This document shows positions 32,607 through 45,700 of a stretch of DNA of 64,000 nucleotides, piece by piece. Origin of the DNA: Chondrosia reniformis. Taxonomy: Eukaryota; Porifera; Demospongiae; Chondrillida; Chondrillidae. The stretch lies in the NCBI GenBank assembly GCA_947172415.1, contig OX359199.1:6959884-7023883 (forward strand). Direction: 5' to 3'. Each line of letters begins with the position of its first letter. The first letter of the stretch is position 1. A program made the position numbers and the translations under genes. Below the pieces are notes generated by a model that saw only the letters and a list, made by a program, of their open reading frames with translations, ran no database searches and was not told the origin of the DNA.

Positions 32607-33744
32607 ACTTTGGCTATTGCCATTACTTGTAACTGTGATTATTATAGCATTGATGAAATAATAATTGTTAATAGTGTTGAAATATTGAATGTCACCCCTG
32701 AAGTATCATCATTAAAGCAACAAAATCTCCACATATGCATAGATTATTTGAATTACTATAAAGTGCCATTTTTATCTCAAGAATATTATTATCTGTAACA
32801 ATAGACTTCTATTGTAAATTGTTTTGGTTGTAAAAGAATAATCTAAACATTTCCTAATGACATGGCTGACACAACTGAGGTTAAGAAATTTTACAGAATA
32901 TAGGCTGTTTTCCCCGGACTTAGGACTTACACATGACTGAAGTGAAAAAGTACTGCTAGAGACAGCAAGTCTATTTGTGGTTCAGTGGACACATTGTACA
33001 TAAAAATTATACTCTAAGGGCAAATGGTTTCATTCAATTTGTTCTCATAAGGGCAAAATAGTTTCAACTTGTTCTTGTCAAGCAAAGGATGTCCATTCAT
33101 TATCCAATGTGACCTTTCTTATTCTCTGCATTCTTATAAAATGGGTTGAGCCTTCATAATTACCCTTCAATGTTTTGACTGGGCCGAAGTGTTAAGACAT
33201 TCCATCTTCCATTTAAGGGATAATTATTGCAGTGTATTCATACATAATGGGAATTTCCTAAGGTAGTTAAGGACCTTTCTCAGTTTTGACCGTAAAAATA
33301 CCAAATAACCTCACTACATGAATGATGTATCATCCCCATTATCATAAATACTTCTAGAGTTTCTGAAAATTAAAGGCTTTATACTAGTGAGGATATTTCC
33401 CTTATGCATGTCAGAGATTGAGTTGTATTAGACTAATGTGGAGTTAGGATGCAGAGTAACAAGCGGGTGTAATACAGTCACAGCCTTCTATAAGAAGTCT
33501 TTAACCTACAAAAGTACCTAGGGCCGGATTGCATTACCAGGAGCATCAACTTAAAGGATATACCTCTATTTTGTAAGAATCCAGGAAGCTAGGTAGATCA
33601 GCTAGAGCTGCTGGATGAAGCCATCCATTATGACGTCACACATCCGGCCACATTGCCGAAACGTAATAAAACGGTTCTGTTCTGCAATAGGTCTACATTT
33701 TCTGAAGGCAAGACAGCACGCTCAACCCATTGAGGTAGGCTAGG
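32607..33744. other. Upstream region of the IP3 receptor-like gene
   Basis: The first 200 bp still match the PSMD4 downstream region; the rest, to the receptor ATG at 33745, is single-copy in this window and should contain its promoter and 5' UTR. No TATA box is obvious. The segment about 32,880-34,240 is absent from the left copy of the duplication. Confidence 0.5.
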
Positions 33745-36700
33745 ATGTCAGTGCCTTCCAATTCGAGTTTTGATCGAGGATCACGACCGCCTTCTGTTAA
33801 TGCTACCAAGCGCGGCAATTCCATTCAGGTGCCGGGGGTCGTAGGAGGAGGATCTGCCGACAAGCAAGCTACAGTAAAGAATGACCCTTTGCACATCGGA
33901 GATACTATTCTGCTCTTCTCGCAAGAGGGAAATGGATATGTATACGCAAACATTTCATGGTTAGAGAGAACAAATGCTTTACATTTCTGCTTTTACTGGA
34001 ATAAGGCATGGCAGTTAAATATATTTTTATTAATCTTTCCTATCATGTCAGCATTGAATCCATCCTTGTTAGTGGTAGATCTAAACATTAGTCTGTTCCA
34101 TGAATCCATCCTTGCATGCTTTGATAGCCCATACCTTAGTAGTGGTTCTCTTGCGGCTTAGTGAACTGGTCTGTTAGACATTAGGATATTTATCTGCACT
34201 GTATTACGAAGTAATTTGAACATTGTAATGCCTTCATAAGTCTAATGTCTTCATTTCTGATGTCTTCCGTAACTAGTCTGATGACTATATAGTCTGATGT
34301 TACAGTCTCCTCTGACCAGGAAGTCTTGCGTATGTATTCCTGCAAGTGTGTATGGATGCATTTAGAGGTTCAAAGTATAATCATTATCCAAAGTGACATG
34401 AAATCACAACCATTAGGGGAAAACATGAAAGAAGCAATAGTTGGGAATTTGCCAGTACAGATGGTTTTGACCACCAGTGCTCTGTCACTGACCTAAATTG
34501 CTAGAGTCATTAATGTATCTTTTACTTGAATTGACTGACTTTGTTAATGTTGACTATTTTTGTCGTTTAGCAACAGAATTCAGAATATCTGTGTTTGGCC
34601 GGCCGGTCTATCTCAAACTGATCCCAACCTGCCCAATATCCACTGTGAGCTGTCACACAAGCATACACACATTAGAATGTCCTATATATGAACTATGATG
34701 AACTATGAATATAATTAAGTACTTTTTTTTAGAAGACTATGAACATACCCGTGTATATGGGAGTGAACTATGAATATAATTAAGTGCTTTTATATAATAT
34801 GAACATATGGGAGTGAACTATGAATATATATGACTGAATGCTTGCTATAATATGAATATGATTAAGTGTTTTGTTAATGAATCATGAATATCATTAGGTG
34901 CTTGTTACAAAGTCCTGAATGCCAACAAATACAAAGCACAGAACAGATTGGCTGTTGTAAAACAAAAGCTGAAACTTCAACATGGTGAGCACTTTGAATC
35001 CCAATTAAATGACCAGGATAAAAGGTCACTGAAAACTGCAGAGGTGAGTTTTAGCTTCCTATCCAATAATCCCAAACCCTACCTGACTGACACTGGCAAA
35101 TCCCATAATCCCAAAATAATTTTGTATAAAAAATACAATGTTTGAATTGTTATAGAAAAATGCAGAAACGGAAGTGAAAGAGAATGCCTCAGATCAAGAG
35201 AGATTTGAGGGACAATCTGTACTGTATGGAGCTCACATTCAGCTGCAACATGTCTTTACCAGAAAGTATCTCAGTGTGAATTCTTCCTTCACCTCCCTTC
35301 TGGAGAGCACCAATCTGAGGGTGAGACGTTATGCCGGCAGACCCAGCCACACTCCAGCACACAACTATACACATTAGTTTATATCAGCATTTATGCAGCA
35401 GTTCCAGATGTTACAGAATTTGTAGTATTTGAAATTAAAACTTGAAAGTATATCTTTAAAAGGATCATCTTTCAACTTTTAGAGCATCTAAAGATGCAGT
35501 TTTGTAGTCTTTCTTGATCATCATTGATTGACGCTCAAGAGAGACAACAAAACTGCATCTGTAGATGCTCGAAAAGTCGAAAGATGATCATTTCAAAAGA
35601 TAAGTTTGACACAGTTAGAAGAAATCCTTATTCTATTATGAAAGTATCTTTGTAGCATTTCATCGCTGAATTGTAACTGGCCTTTGTCACTTTCTATTTA
35701 GTTGTACTCTATAATATACCATACATTCATTGTTAATTTACATTTTAGATTTAATTGTCAACTGTATTCTATTACTGCTCATTCAATAACAAAGCATATG
35801 AAATATTTTCTTCATTTGAAGATTTAGATTCAATTTTGATGTGTCATGTAGATTGATTTGACTGAAAGCAATTCCCAAAATTGTATCTTTAAGATCCTTC
35901 CAAGATACAGGATTCGCTCTGTTGGAGATGAAGTAAGGATTTGACTTGTCCATTGTGCCGTGTGCCTCTCTCTGTGTAATGGCATTGGTTAATGTGTACG
36001 TAGGTCCGAATGAATGATCAAGTGAAATTTGAAAGCTACAAAACTGAAGGACAGTTTTTGCATACTAGTGTCAGAAAATTCTCTGACATTGATCAATCAC
36101 TGAATGGCCACTGGTATGTCTACTTACAAGCCTGGCCAATGAGATGTTCATCTCATTTCTTATTCTCTCTTCACTCTCCACTTCAGTCTTGAACTGAATC
36201 TCTCCGCCAGTGAGTCGGCCTTCACCATCATCCCCCACTTCAGACCTCGCAGAGACAATAAACACAAGTCACTGCTAAAGGTTTGTGTGCCGTAATACTC
36301 TGTTGGGTCCACACACACTCTCTCTGAAACTACCTTATTAGGACTCCTTGGAACTTGACATGCAGTCCAATCGGGCTCTATAGACTAGATCTTATATTGC
36401 GCAATAATGCAACTTACGTAAAGGCTGCACAATATTACTACTTAAAGGCGTGGAAGTGTGTTGTTAATACTATGTTGTTGTGTATTTAGGCTAACAGCAT
36501 AGTACGTTTGTTTCATCGTGAGATGGAGTGTTATCTGGTGGCAGAAGGTTCCTTTGCTGAGGAAGCTGACAGTGTAGTTGTGGAAAATGTTCATCTCAGG
36601 AGGAGGAAAACTATCCAGAGAAAACTGAAGGAACCATCCACGTCTGCCATTACATACTGGATGATTGAGAAGAGGTCAGGTACAAGAAGTGGTGAAGACA

Positions 36701-39700
36701 GTAGAAGTGGAGAACCCTTTGATTGGGGGGCGAGAGTCCGTTTTAAACATCTGCTGACTCAGCAATATCTCAGTGTTGAGAAGCAATTGGGCCAGGCTGT
36801 CTTGACCCTCGTAGAAAAAAGAGCAACTCCTGATTTTGACAGAGATACCACTTTTAAACTGTTACCAGTAATTACGGGTGAAGATGAGATCAACTATGAA
36901 ACGTATGCCAGAATATATCACCCAATTACCAAAACATGGCTTCACGCTGACAAGGGGGAAAATGGAAAACGTAAGCACATACCGTATTTGTCCCAATAGA
37001 GGCCCGAGCCTCTATATCGTTGCGGTCATTTTGACCTGGCCTCTATTAGAACCCGACTTCTATACGGACAAGTATGGTACCTATTGGATAGGCTCACTGA
37101 TTAGATTTTGTATTTAGATTTATTAACAACTGCTTTTACTGTATATATTTGCAGATAAAACACATGCTTTCCATGCATATATATACAACATGTAGGTGCA
37201 GTATTCTTCTTACAAGTGTTACATATATTTATCTATGTATCAATTTAGCCTGCCCATATGAACGTGTCTCAAGGAAGCCTGAGTCTGGAGCTTCAGGACT
37301 GTCTGACCTAGCCTGGGACGGTGCTGAGGTCTATACCGCCTCTGGCAGTACAATGATGGCTTATGATGATGCATTCACCTTAATGCAGGCATGTTAACAA
37401 TTGTCATGCAAATGACCATAAAATGGTTTTGTTTCAAAGATACCCATCAGGTTTTGATAGAAATCTTCTGTGTTCCACAGGTCAGTGATGAGTTGGTACA
37501 CAAGTTCAATTATGTATCAGGGATTGTGCCAATCCTAAAGGCTTACTTACGTGATGTAAGTTGTGTTTCCTCAATGAAACCTCCTTCAACCTAAGCGTGT
37601 TACCTTCTCCTCGTTCTGTGCACAGAGAAGAGATGGAAAGCATCTTTCTGTTCCCAAGGCTAAGGCTGTATCTGAAGTATGTGCAGTGTCACCTGAAGAG
37701 GTCAAGTGCTCAACGTGTTCTTTCTCTGCTATAGGCTTTGAAGGAGCTCTCCATGTTCACAGAAGACCCTGACACTAGGCAGAAGGATAGCCAGAAGCTC
37801 ATTAGGAATCTTAGAGTAAGTATTACTAGCACCATGCAGCAGTAATAAGAGTGACTATAAAGATACGTATATTTAAGGAGCAATACTAGTGCAGAATGAT
37901 GTATGTACAGTATATCATATTGATAGTTCATACAGGATTGAAATTAGGGGTATAAATCATATTTGGGGACTTGTGGAGTTGATACAACCGTTCCTTAAAG
38001 AAACTAACTTTAGGGGGAAACCCCAGATTCTCTTAGCTTCTTCACGTGTACCTTTGTTGCTGGTGTTTCCTTAATGTAGATTTTGGAACTTCTTGTGGCT
38101 ATACTGAAGCTGTATAAACCGGATGCTACAGATATGAGGTACCCTCCAAAGCTCCTTTGTAAGTCAAGTGTTGACATGTCTAGTACCTTCTGCTTCAGGG
38201 CTCAAAAGCTAGTCTGCTGTAACTGCTACAAAGTCATTGAAGTCTTTCTGCAAGGAGACAGTAGAAAAAATGAATTGTATGTCTCCAGATTTGTTCCATT
38301 CTTTGAAGAACAAGTAAGTTAGACTGTCCTTTTAGCTATCTAACTTTTATATGTGTGTTAATTATGATATGTCACCATGGAAACATTATAGATGAGACTT
38401 GAGCTGAATGCTGAAGACATGTTGATTGAACTTGTGAGGGATAATCCGTAAGTGAAGCACAGCCTGTGTACGTATGGCTTCCTTAGAGTTGTCTAGTTGA
38501 CATGTATCGCTCTATTGGACTTTAGAAATATTGTTTCAAGATTCAGCCATGCACAGATTGACAAAATCATTGGTCAGCTTTTGGAAATGAGTAATGCTGG
38601 AGCAAAGGTAAGGCTTGTCTCGTAATGGTACGTATGTGAATCTCTTACAGTCAGTGCGCTTAATAAAAATGAAAATGGCAGTACAAGCAATTGATTATAT
38701 ATACCAGTTGTGTTGTATTACGAGCACTGGCTGCAGAGAGTAAGTATGTACTAGTTTGCTTTGCTCTGCAGGACTGCAGGTTTTTGGACTACCTAGGAGT
38801 AGCTTGTGTATGTGAGACCAAGGCAGCTGTATCTAGTCAAAGTTAGCCCAAGCCTTGATGACTGGCAGGTTGCGTAATGAAATGTAACTTAAATTATACT
38901 TTTGCCTTTAGACTACATTGTCACACAGCTTCTGGAGAAGCATGGAAAGGTTGGTCTGAGATAGCTTAACACTGAATAGACCTTCACGTATTCTGTCTTC
39001 TGGTTTCCTGAAAGGATCTCTTTTTTGAGACCAGTACAAGGGTGGATCACACTCTCCCTGAGCAACCAAAGAAGGTGTTCTACCTGGACAGGTCAAAGGA
39101 ATGGAAGTCTCTTGCTGAAGTAGCTCCTTCCTCTCTGGAGCCGCATCTTATGAAGCAAACCACTTCCACTTTGAGGTGGTTGCAGTCCCAACTTGATCTC
39201 TTTGGGAAACTAGCAAATGTACGTACGTGTGTTTTGTGTTTATTGATCTCTCAGACTTGTAAAGATTGAGGAATGACATGTCGATACTTGTGTATCAATA
39301 CTTGTGTACGTATATTGGTGCAATCATGTTCTGTCATCTCCTTAAATTAGGGAAATAATGAAAATGCTATTGAGACCATCACCAAGGTAACCTGGTACAC
39401 CTAGTTCTATACACAGTACATAGCTAACCCTTTCACTAGTATGTGACTGAACATTTTGATCCTGTTCAATGCAGAATTTTATAAATTTTGAAGAGGCCTT
39501 ACTTGGAGCAAATGACAATGATCTTCATCCATTCATTAGATCAAAATATGTGGAGCTCATCCGAGGTACGTAGCATCTCACATACTTTTTATTTGCACTC
39601 CAATGTGTTGAATATTCTTATAAATATGAACATGAAATACAAAGATAGGTGTCCTGTAAGACATTCAATGTGAGACATTCAATGTGAATGAGAAAGCTTT

Positions 39701-42700
39701 CTCCTTCTAGTGCTCTTTGTGGATGTTGGAAATAACAGGCCTTTTCTTGAAAATCTCCCAAATTCTTTTGTAAGTAAAGTAAATGTTTTACTTTTAGGTA
39801 CAGGAAGACATCATATGAAGAGAGTTATTCTCTTTTTATATGAAAAATATCGACATTAATAGCTATGTAGTTTTTGGTTTTACTAGCTGAAATTTCACAT
39901 TTATATTTTTTACTTGTTGTATATTTTAAGGTTTATAATGAGGTAAAAGAGAATCCATTTGCTGACACTGAGGGAGATGATGATACAGCACTGACTGGTG
40001 AAAAGAACATTCATTTTGAGAAACTTAGAGAATGGATCTTCAAGGTGGTATCCATGAATCAGACACTGCATTGCTCTGATGATAAGATAGGAGAAAACCA
40101 GGTCCTCGCTCAAGTAAGCCCTTAGCACACAAATCTATTATTCACTGACAGTGAGGCACCCATGAATCCATATTTACTATTGTACTATTGTACTATTTTC
40201 AACATCGCCACACAAATGCATTGTGTACATGGATTATGTAACATACGGCAGTCTAGGATTGATGTACGTATGTGTGTACTAATAATTAGATTTTGGGCAT
40301 TTTGGAGCTCTTGGTGAAGTATGGTTACTATGATGACCCAAAAGACATAAAAGCAATTCTGAAACCTCTCATCTCCATGCTGGATGGAAGGAATGATGTC
40401 CTTTCTTCTGGTGAGTGACTCCTTCTTGATTTGTCATTGCTGCTTTTCTGGTGTGGCTATTCACGTGATGTGCATGGCTTCTTAGAGAGTGATGTAAAGA
40501 TGTTCCAATCCGAAGGAAGGTTTAAGAACACAAATGCAAACAGAGCTGTCTTTGCTGTCAAAGAAAAGTAAGAAAAAACAATTTATATATGTGCAGTCTT
40601 TTAACTGCCAAACATCCTAAAGTATACGTATGTTGCAGTGATATTTTATCATTTTCCATCAATACTGCATTATAGGATAATGGCCATCTGTGATCTTTTC
40701 TTCAACTATCGCTTTTACTTGCGGCTACAGGTAGGTGTGGCACACTGACTTACAGATTGTTGTTGCTGATAGAATATTTGTGATAATATGGGTGTTCATA
40801 CTCATTATCTACTACTTCCTTATCTGTAGAGGTTTGTCTATGATTACCGCTGTCTGAAAGGTGAAGTTGCTGTAGTCAGGGAAAGAAGCCTAAAGAGGGA
40901 CCCAGCTGGACAAGTTGCTGTCAACGTAGAGTCTGTTGCCTTCAGTAAGGAAGGGCTGGACATGCCCTTTGTTGAAGAAGGCATTGAACTTCAGCCTCAA
41001 TATCAGAAGAAATCCGTTAGAAGGTTGAGACTGCCCAAGTTTATTTCAGTAGGTCTGCATTCTTAATGTGCTGTTCTTGCCTTTGTTTCAGAAATAACAG
41101 TTCTTACACTTAATATTTACATTTGTACATATCATGTTATATGCTTTTGGAGCCATTCCTATTCACAAGATGTATTGGTTTATATAGCAAAGTGATGGAC
41201 CACCGTCTCAGCTAAGTCACCTGGAAGTACAAGGAATGAAAGTATTTGATGATGAATTGTAAGATATGTGATGGCATATGGTGATATATGTATGTGATCG
41301 GATGTATTCAGTGTCATCTTTTTGTTTTAAGTCTTATGTCAACTGCCAGAGAAAGACTGAATCACATTTTTGAGCCAACTGCCTTCTTTGAAGATAGAGA
41401 TTCTAATGTCAGAAACCACAACTTTGTGAAGATTTTGCTTGTAAGAGTGTTCTGGGCAAATTTATGCAGTGTCTCAGTGCTGAGTAATCACTTTTTGAAA
41501 TTTGTATTCTTCAGGATATTGCTGGATATCAAGACAATAACCTGGTGACTTGGGGTCTCCACTTGTTAAACAGATACTTTTCATCTGAAGCAGACATCTT
41601 TGAGAAGGCAATTGAGTCTCAGGTACAGTGTGCACTTGTAATTAATTGAGTGAATTGAAGCAATTGTTACTTTAGATTTTCATTTCCACCCCCTCTTATA
41701 GCTCTTAATCAGTCCACACTCAAAATCTACCAGAGAACTGGTTGAAAGAAACATTACTGATTTTAGAAAGATTATACTGCATGACCTTGATGTTCCTCAC
41801 ATGAGACAGTTGCTGGTAATCCTGGAACAGCTGACCAAGTAATCAGCTACTTTATGCAGCATATATACATAGTTTCAATTTCACCAGTCAGCCCCTTCCT
41901 TCCTCTCCTTCTTCCGCTTCAATTAAAAGGTTGTGCATTTTGGACCAAGACTTGGAGGAGCCCCATGCTCAGAATCAGAAGATACTCATAAATTATAGTG
42001 AGAAAGAATTTCAACTTCTCCAGAAATTCACATGTATACTTGCATGTTCATCAGCCCCTCCTAATCCCTGCAGATGTGCTTTCAGATGTGCTTATACTCA
42101 TCTTTGATCGCCTGGCAACCAGTGGTTCCCTGAGTACTGCTAGTGAAGAGACCAGTGAAGAAGGGATAAAGGAAGTGAAGGAGGCACTCCTTGGCAAGTG
42201 TTTTCAGTTTTTAGTTGCCTTTGCAAGGTCAGATATTTTTAGACCTTTTGAAGCTGTTGAAATATTTTAAGATATTTCTTTTCTCTTCTCTCAACAGAGG
42301 TAACAGAGTAGTGCAGGAACATTTATTCAACAGAATGGATGACTTACTAGCAATTGATGTGGCAGTTGCAGACATGGCCAAAGTCTTAAATGAGGTGAGT
42401 GTACCAATCTGTGTATGAGGTCTTATTCCCAATGAAACAGTACATAAACAGAATGCCATGTTATTGATCAATACCCAGGTTGTACATGTGTTGATGTATT
42501 CCATTCAAGGCATTGCATCTCCTTCTAATTGTGCAGGTTTTCAATAACTACCAGGAGGTCTGCCTGAGAGTGCAAGAGAGCCAAATTGAAAAGGTGTTTC
42601 GCATCATCACTCGTACTACTAATAGTGTAGCACAAATGGAACTTCTTCAAATGCTTCGGGCTCTCACACACAGCAAGGTTAGTAACTATGGTAACCTATT

Positions 42701-45700
42701 CTCTTAGATTCAAGCCAACGTTTAACTACGTATATTACATGTGTATATATTGACTGCTAATCTATATAGTGTAGTGGTGTTATATTATATGAACATATCT
42801 CTCTAGGTGGATGAGTTCCACCTGCCCTTAAAGAGAAACCAAGCCTTTATTGTGAAGTATTACAGTAAAAATAGAGACTTCTTTGAGCAAGTCCTCGGTC
42901 ATGAAGAAGGAAAACAAGAGAAAAGGTGAGGGAGTTTGTCACAGAGTACAGCTCTACTGCCTGTATCACTGAACATGGTCATGTCTTCAGAATGGAACTG
43001 CTGACGACTGCTCCAGATCAGAATGATCTCCTTATTCTCTTGGTCAACATTACCGATCTGCTTGTCTCCTGCTGTGAGGGGAAGAACCCGTTCATCGAGT
43101 CCATCTGCCAGACCATTTTCTCTCAGGAGGAACTTTTGAAAGTATGTCTACAGCTTGTGGACATTCTTGATCTACTACTTATTGTAACTCGTGTGTTTTG
43201 ATCCACTTAGTATCTGACCAGTAGTGACATTGGACCTGAAAGAAAGCGACCATTTTGTCGTTTTCTAGTCTGGGTATATCTTAATTCAGAAACAACTCAG
43301 GCGACACTCTACACAAAGTAAGTCATTTCCAGTAGATGAAAACCTCCAGGTCAATATATATTGTTGCTAATTGTTTTGCTAAAGCTGAATAAAAATGTCC
43401 AAATCCTCCTTAATATGTTCTTCCTTGTATTGCTTGTGAAGGGATTCAAGAATGTTTGGTTATTTAGAGGACACCAGATCTCTGATCAAAGGTCTCTGTT
43501 CTGCTCTGAGGGGAATCCCAATACATCACAGAACATCAGTCAGAAGACAGTTGAGGAGAAAGAGGAGTGACAGTCAGGAACCCAAAGGTGTAATGAGGTT
43601 TGTGTGGATAGAGATAACCATGCACACTAGTGGTAGTACATACGTACCTTATTTAACTTTTGGCGCCAAAATAGTGTATATAAGGTCCCTAGATTTAGCA
43701 TAGAGAGCCAAAGACTCGCAGAAGATCAAGATAAAGACAGAGACTCCCAGGATCACTGATGAAGGGTGGAATTCCCAGAAACAGCTGTCTGACCCAGTGG
43801 AGAAGAAGATGAAAGAAAGGAAAAGAAGAAAGAAAAGACTCCTGTATCTTCATCCAAAGCTCTCTTCAGGTTTAGTTCCCCTATAGGCTTTTTTACAGAA
43901 TAGGCAAACATAGGAAAATGATTTTTCACGTGTACATATATACTGTAACTGTTGATGTATAATTTTTAGGCTGTCAAACGTAGTCATGTTTATGTGTGTA
44001 TTCTGTAGACCAAGGCTGAAAAGTAGTGTTGTTGACGTTGCTGGAATCACAAAGGCCAGTGGAGAGTTTGAAAGAGGTGTCTTCCCATACTTTATGGATG
44101 GTGTGCTTCCTATGCTAACAGTTAGTCTATTCTGTGGATATAGTTGTACCTATAGATACTTGTATCTTCTTTGCTTCAGGCTTACTATAGAAAGTTTTCA
44201 AAGATGCATAGAATGGATACCACAAAAGACATCTACATCCTTCTTGGAGACATTACGTCTGCTTTATTGGTACATTCATTTATATAACCATACATATATA
44301 CATATATATATTGTATACACATATATACATAATAAATATATATATAGTGTAAATAAAATTATATATGTATTATAGCTACGTACGTACGTACATACTGTAT
44401 ATGTGTATAGTGCATAAATTATATTGTGTTGTGTGCGTTATTTCATTTCCCACAAAGCTCTTTTTGTACACATTTAGCAACTTCAGCTAACCTCTCCAGT
44501 ACAAAGCTTGCTGTATATATGTATACATACGTGTTCTGTTCACTTTAGGAGCTGATTCCAGGAATCCACCCTTTCTTTAGCAGTTCCGATCAAGCAGTGA
44601 CCTTGAGAGATACAATCTTTATTTTATATTCATTGCCTGAAGTGGATACCTATCTACATGTTAATGAAGAAGTAAGATATTATCCGTCTTTACAGTCTTA
44701 TTCTTGTTCATAAAGTCTTCTTGTACTTTATAGACCAGAAGAATCTGTGATGTTTTTGTTCATGAAGCCAAAAGTATCAGGAGTGATTTTATGAAGGTAT
44801 AGTTACTTAATTGCTAGCCATACATTTATTTTCTTATTATTTGTGTATAATGATAGTTATACATGAGCATGCCGCCTGAACCAAAATTGATAATGCTAAA
44901 CACATTAACTGTTGAAGGAAGATGCAAACAGAATTTAATAAAATGACAACTACCAAGGATGATATATTGCTGAAAAATGTTTCAGCTATATTAATGCACA
45001 TGAAGACAAAATGCAATGATTATTTGTAACATTTCACCCACATTTGAACATACATGAATTTACAATAGTGGTTACGCGCTCTGTAAATTGATTACAGGAA
45101 TATGAAGAACAGTTCGGTCAGGAGTTGGAGCTGAATGCTAGTTTTAATTCATATGTCAGGTCCTATGAACTTGCCTTCAACGGACCAAACACCATTCGAT
45201 ACCAGTTAGGTGTTCATGACCCAAGCTTTGATGAAGAAGGTAAATTAAGTAGAGCTCCATAGCTACTAGTGAGTGCAGTAGTGTTAACATCACCCCTTCC
45301 TTCCCTGCTTACAGAATATAGTGAATTTCTTGATGATGAGATGATGGTGAAAGGAGATGAATACTTGCCACTTGGTCGAAGTTTCCAGAACTTTGTGTCC
45401 TGCTTCATTGTGTAAGCCTAAACATCTGATGTGGAAACCTCTTGTACGGTATTGCTCAATTGTTCCCTGTCCATTCTGATTGTAGCACAGGGCGTAGCAC
45501 AGGGCACTCCACCGTCCAAGTGCTGAAGAAGGAGACTAGTCACCTGATCAGATTATTAGAGTAAGGATGTCATTGGATTGGATTGTCTATACATACATAA
45601 ATATTACTTTAGATACAATCAGAAATCATGTTTATTTTATATGTCATTACTCTATGGTGTTTTGTGTATGTATTGTTTTCATTATAGCCTTTGTACAGGT

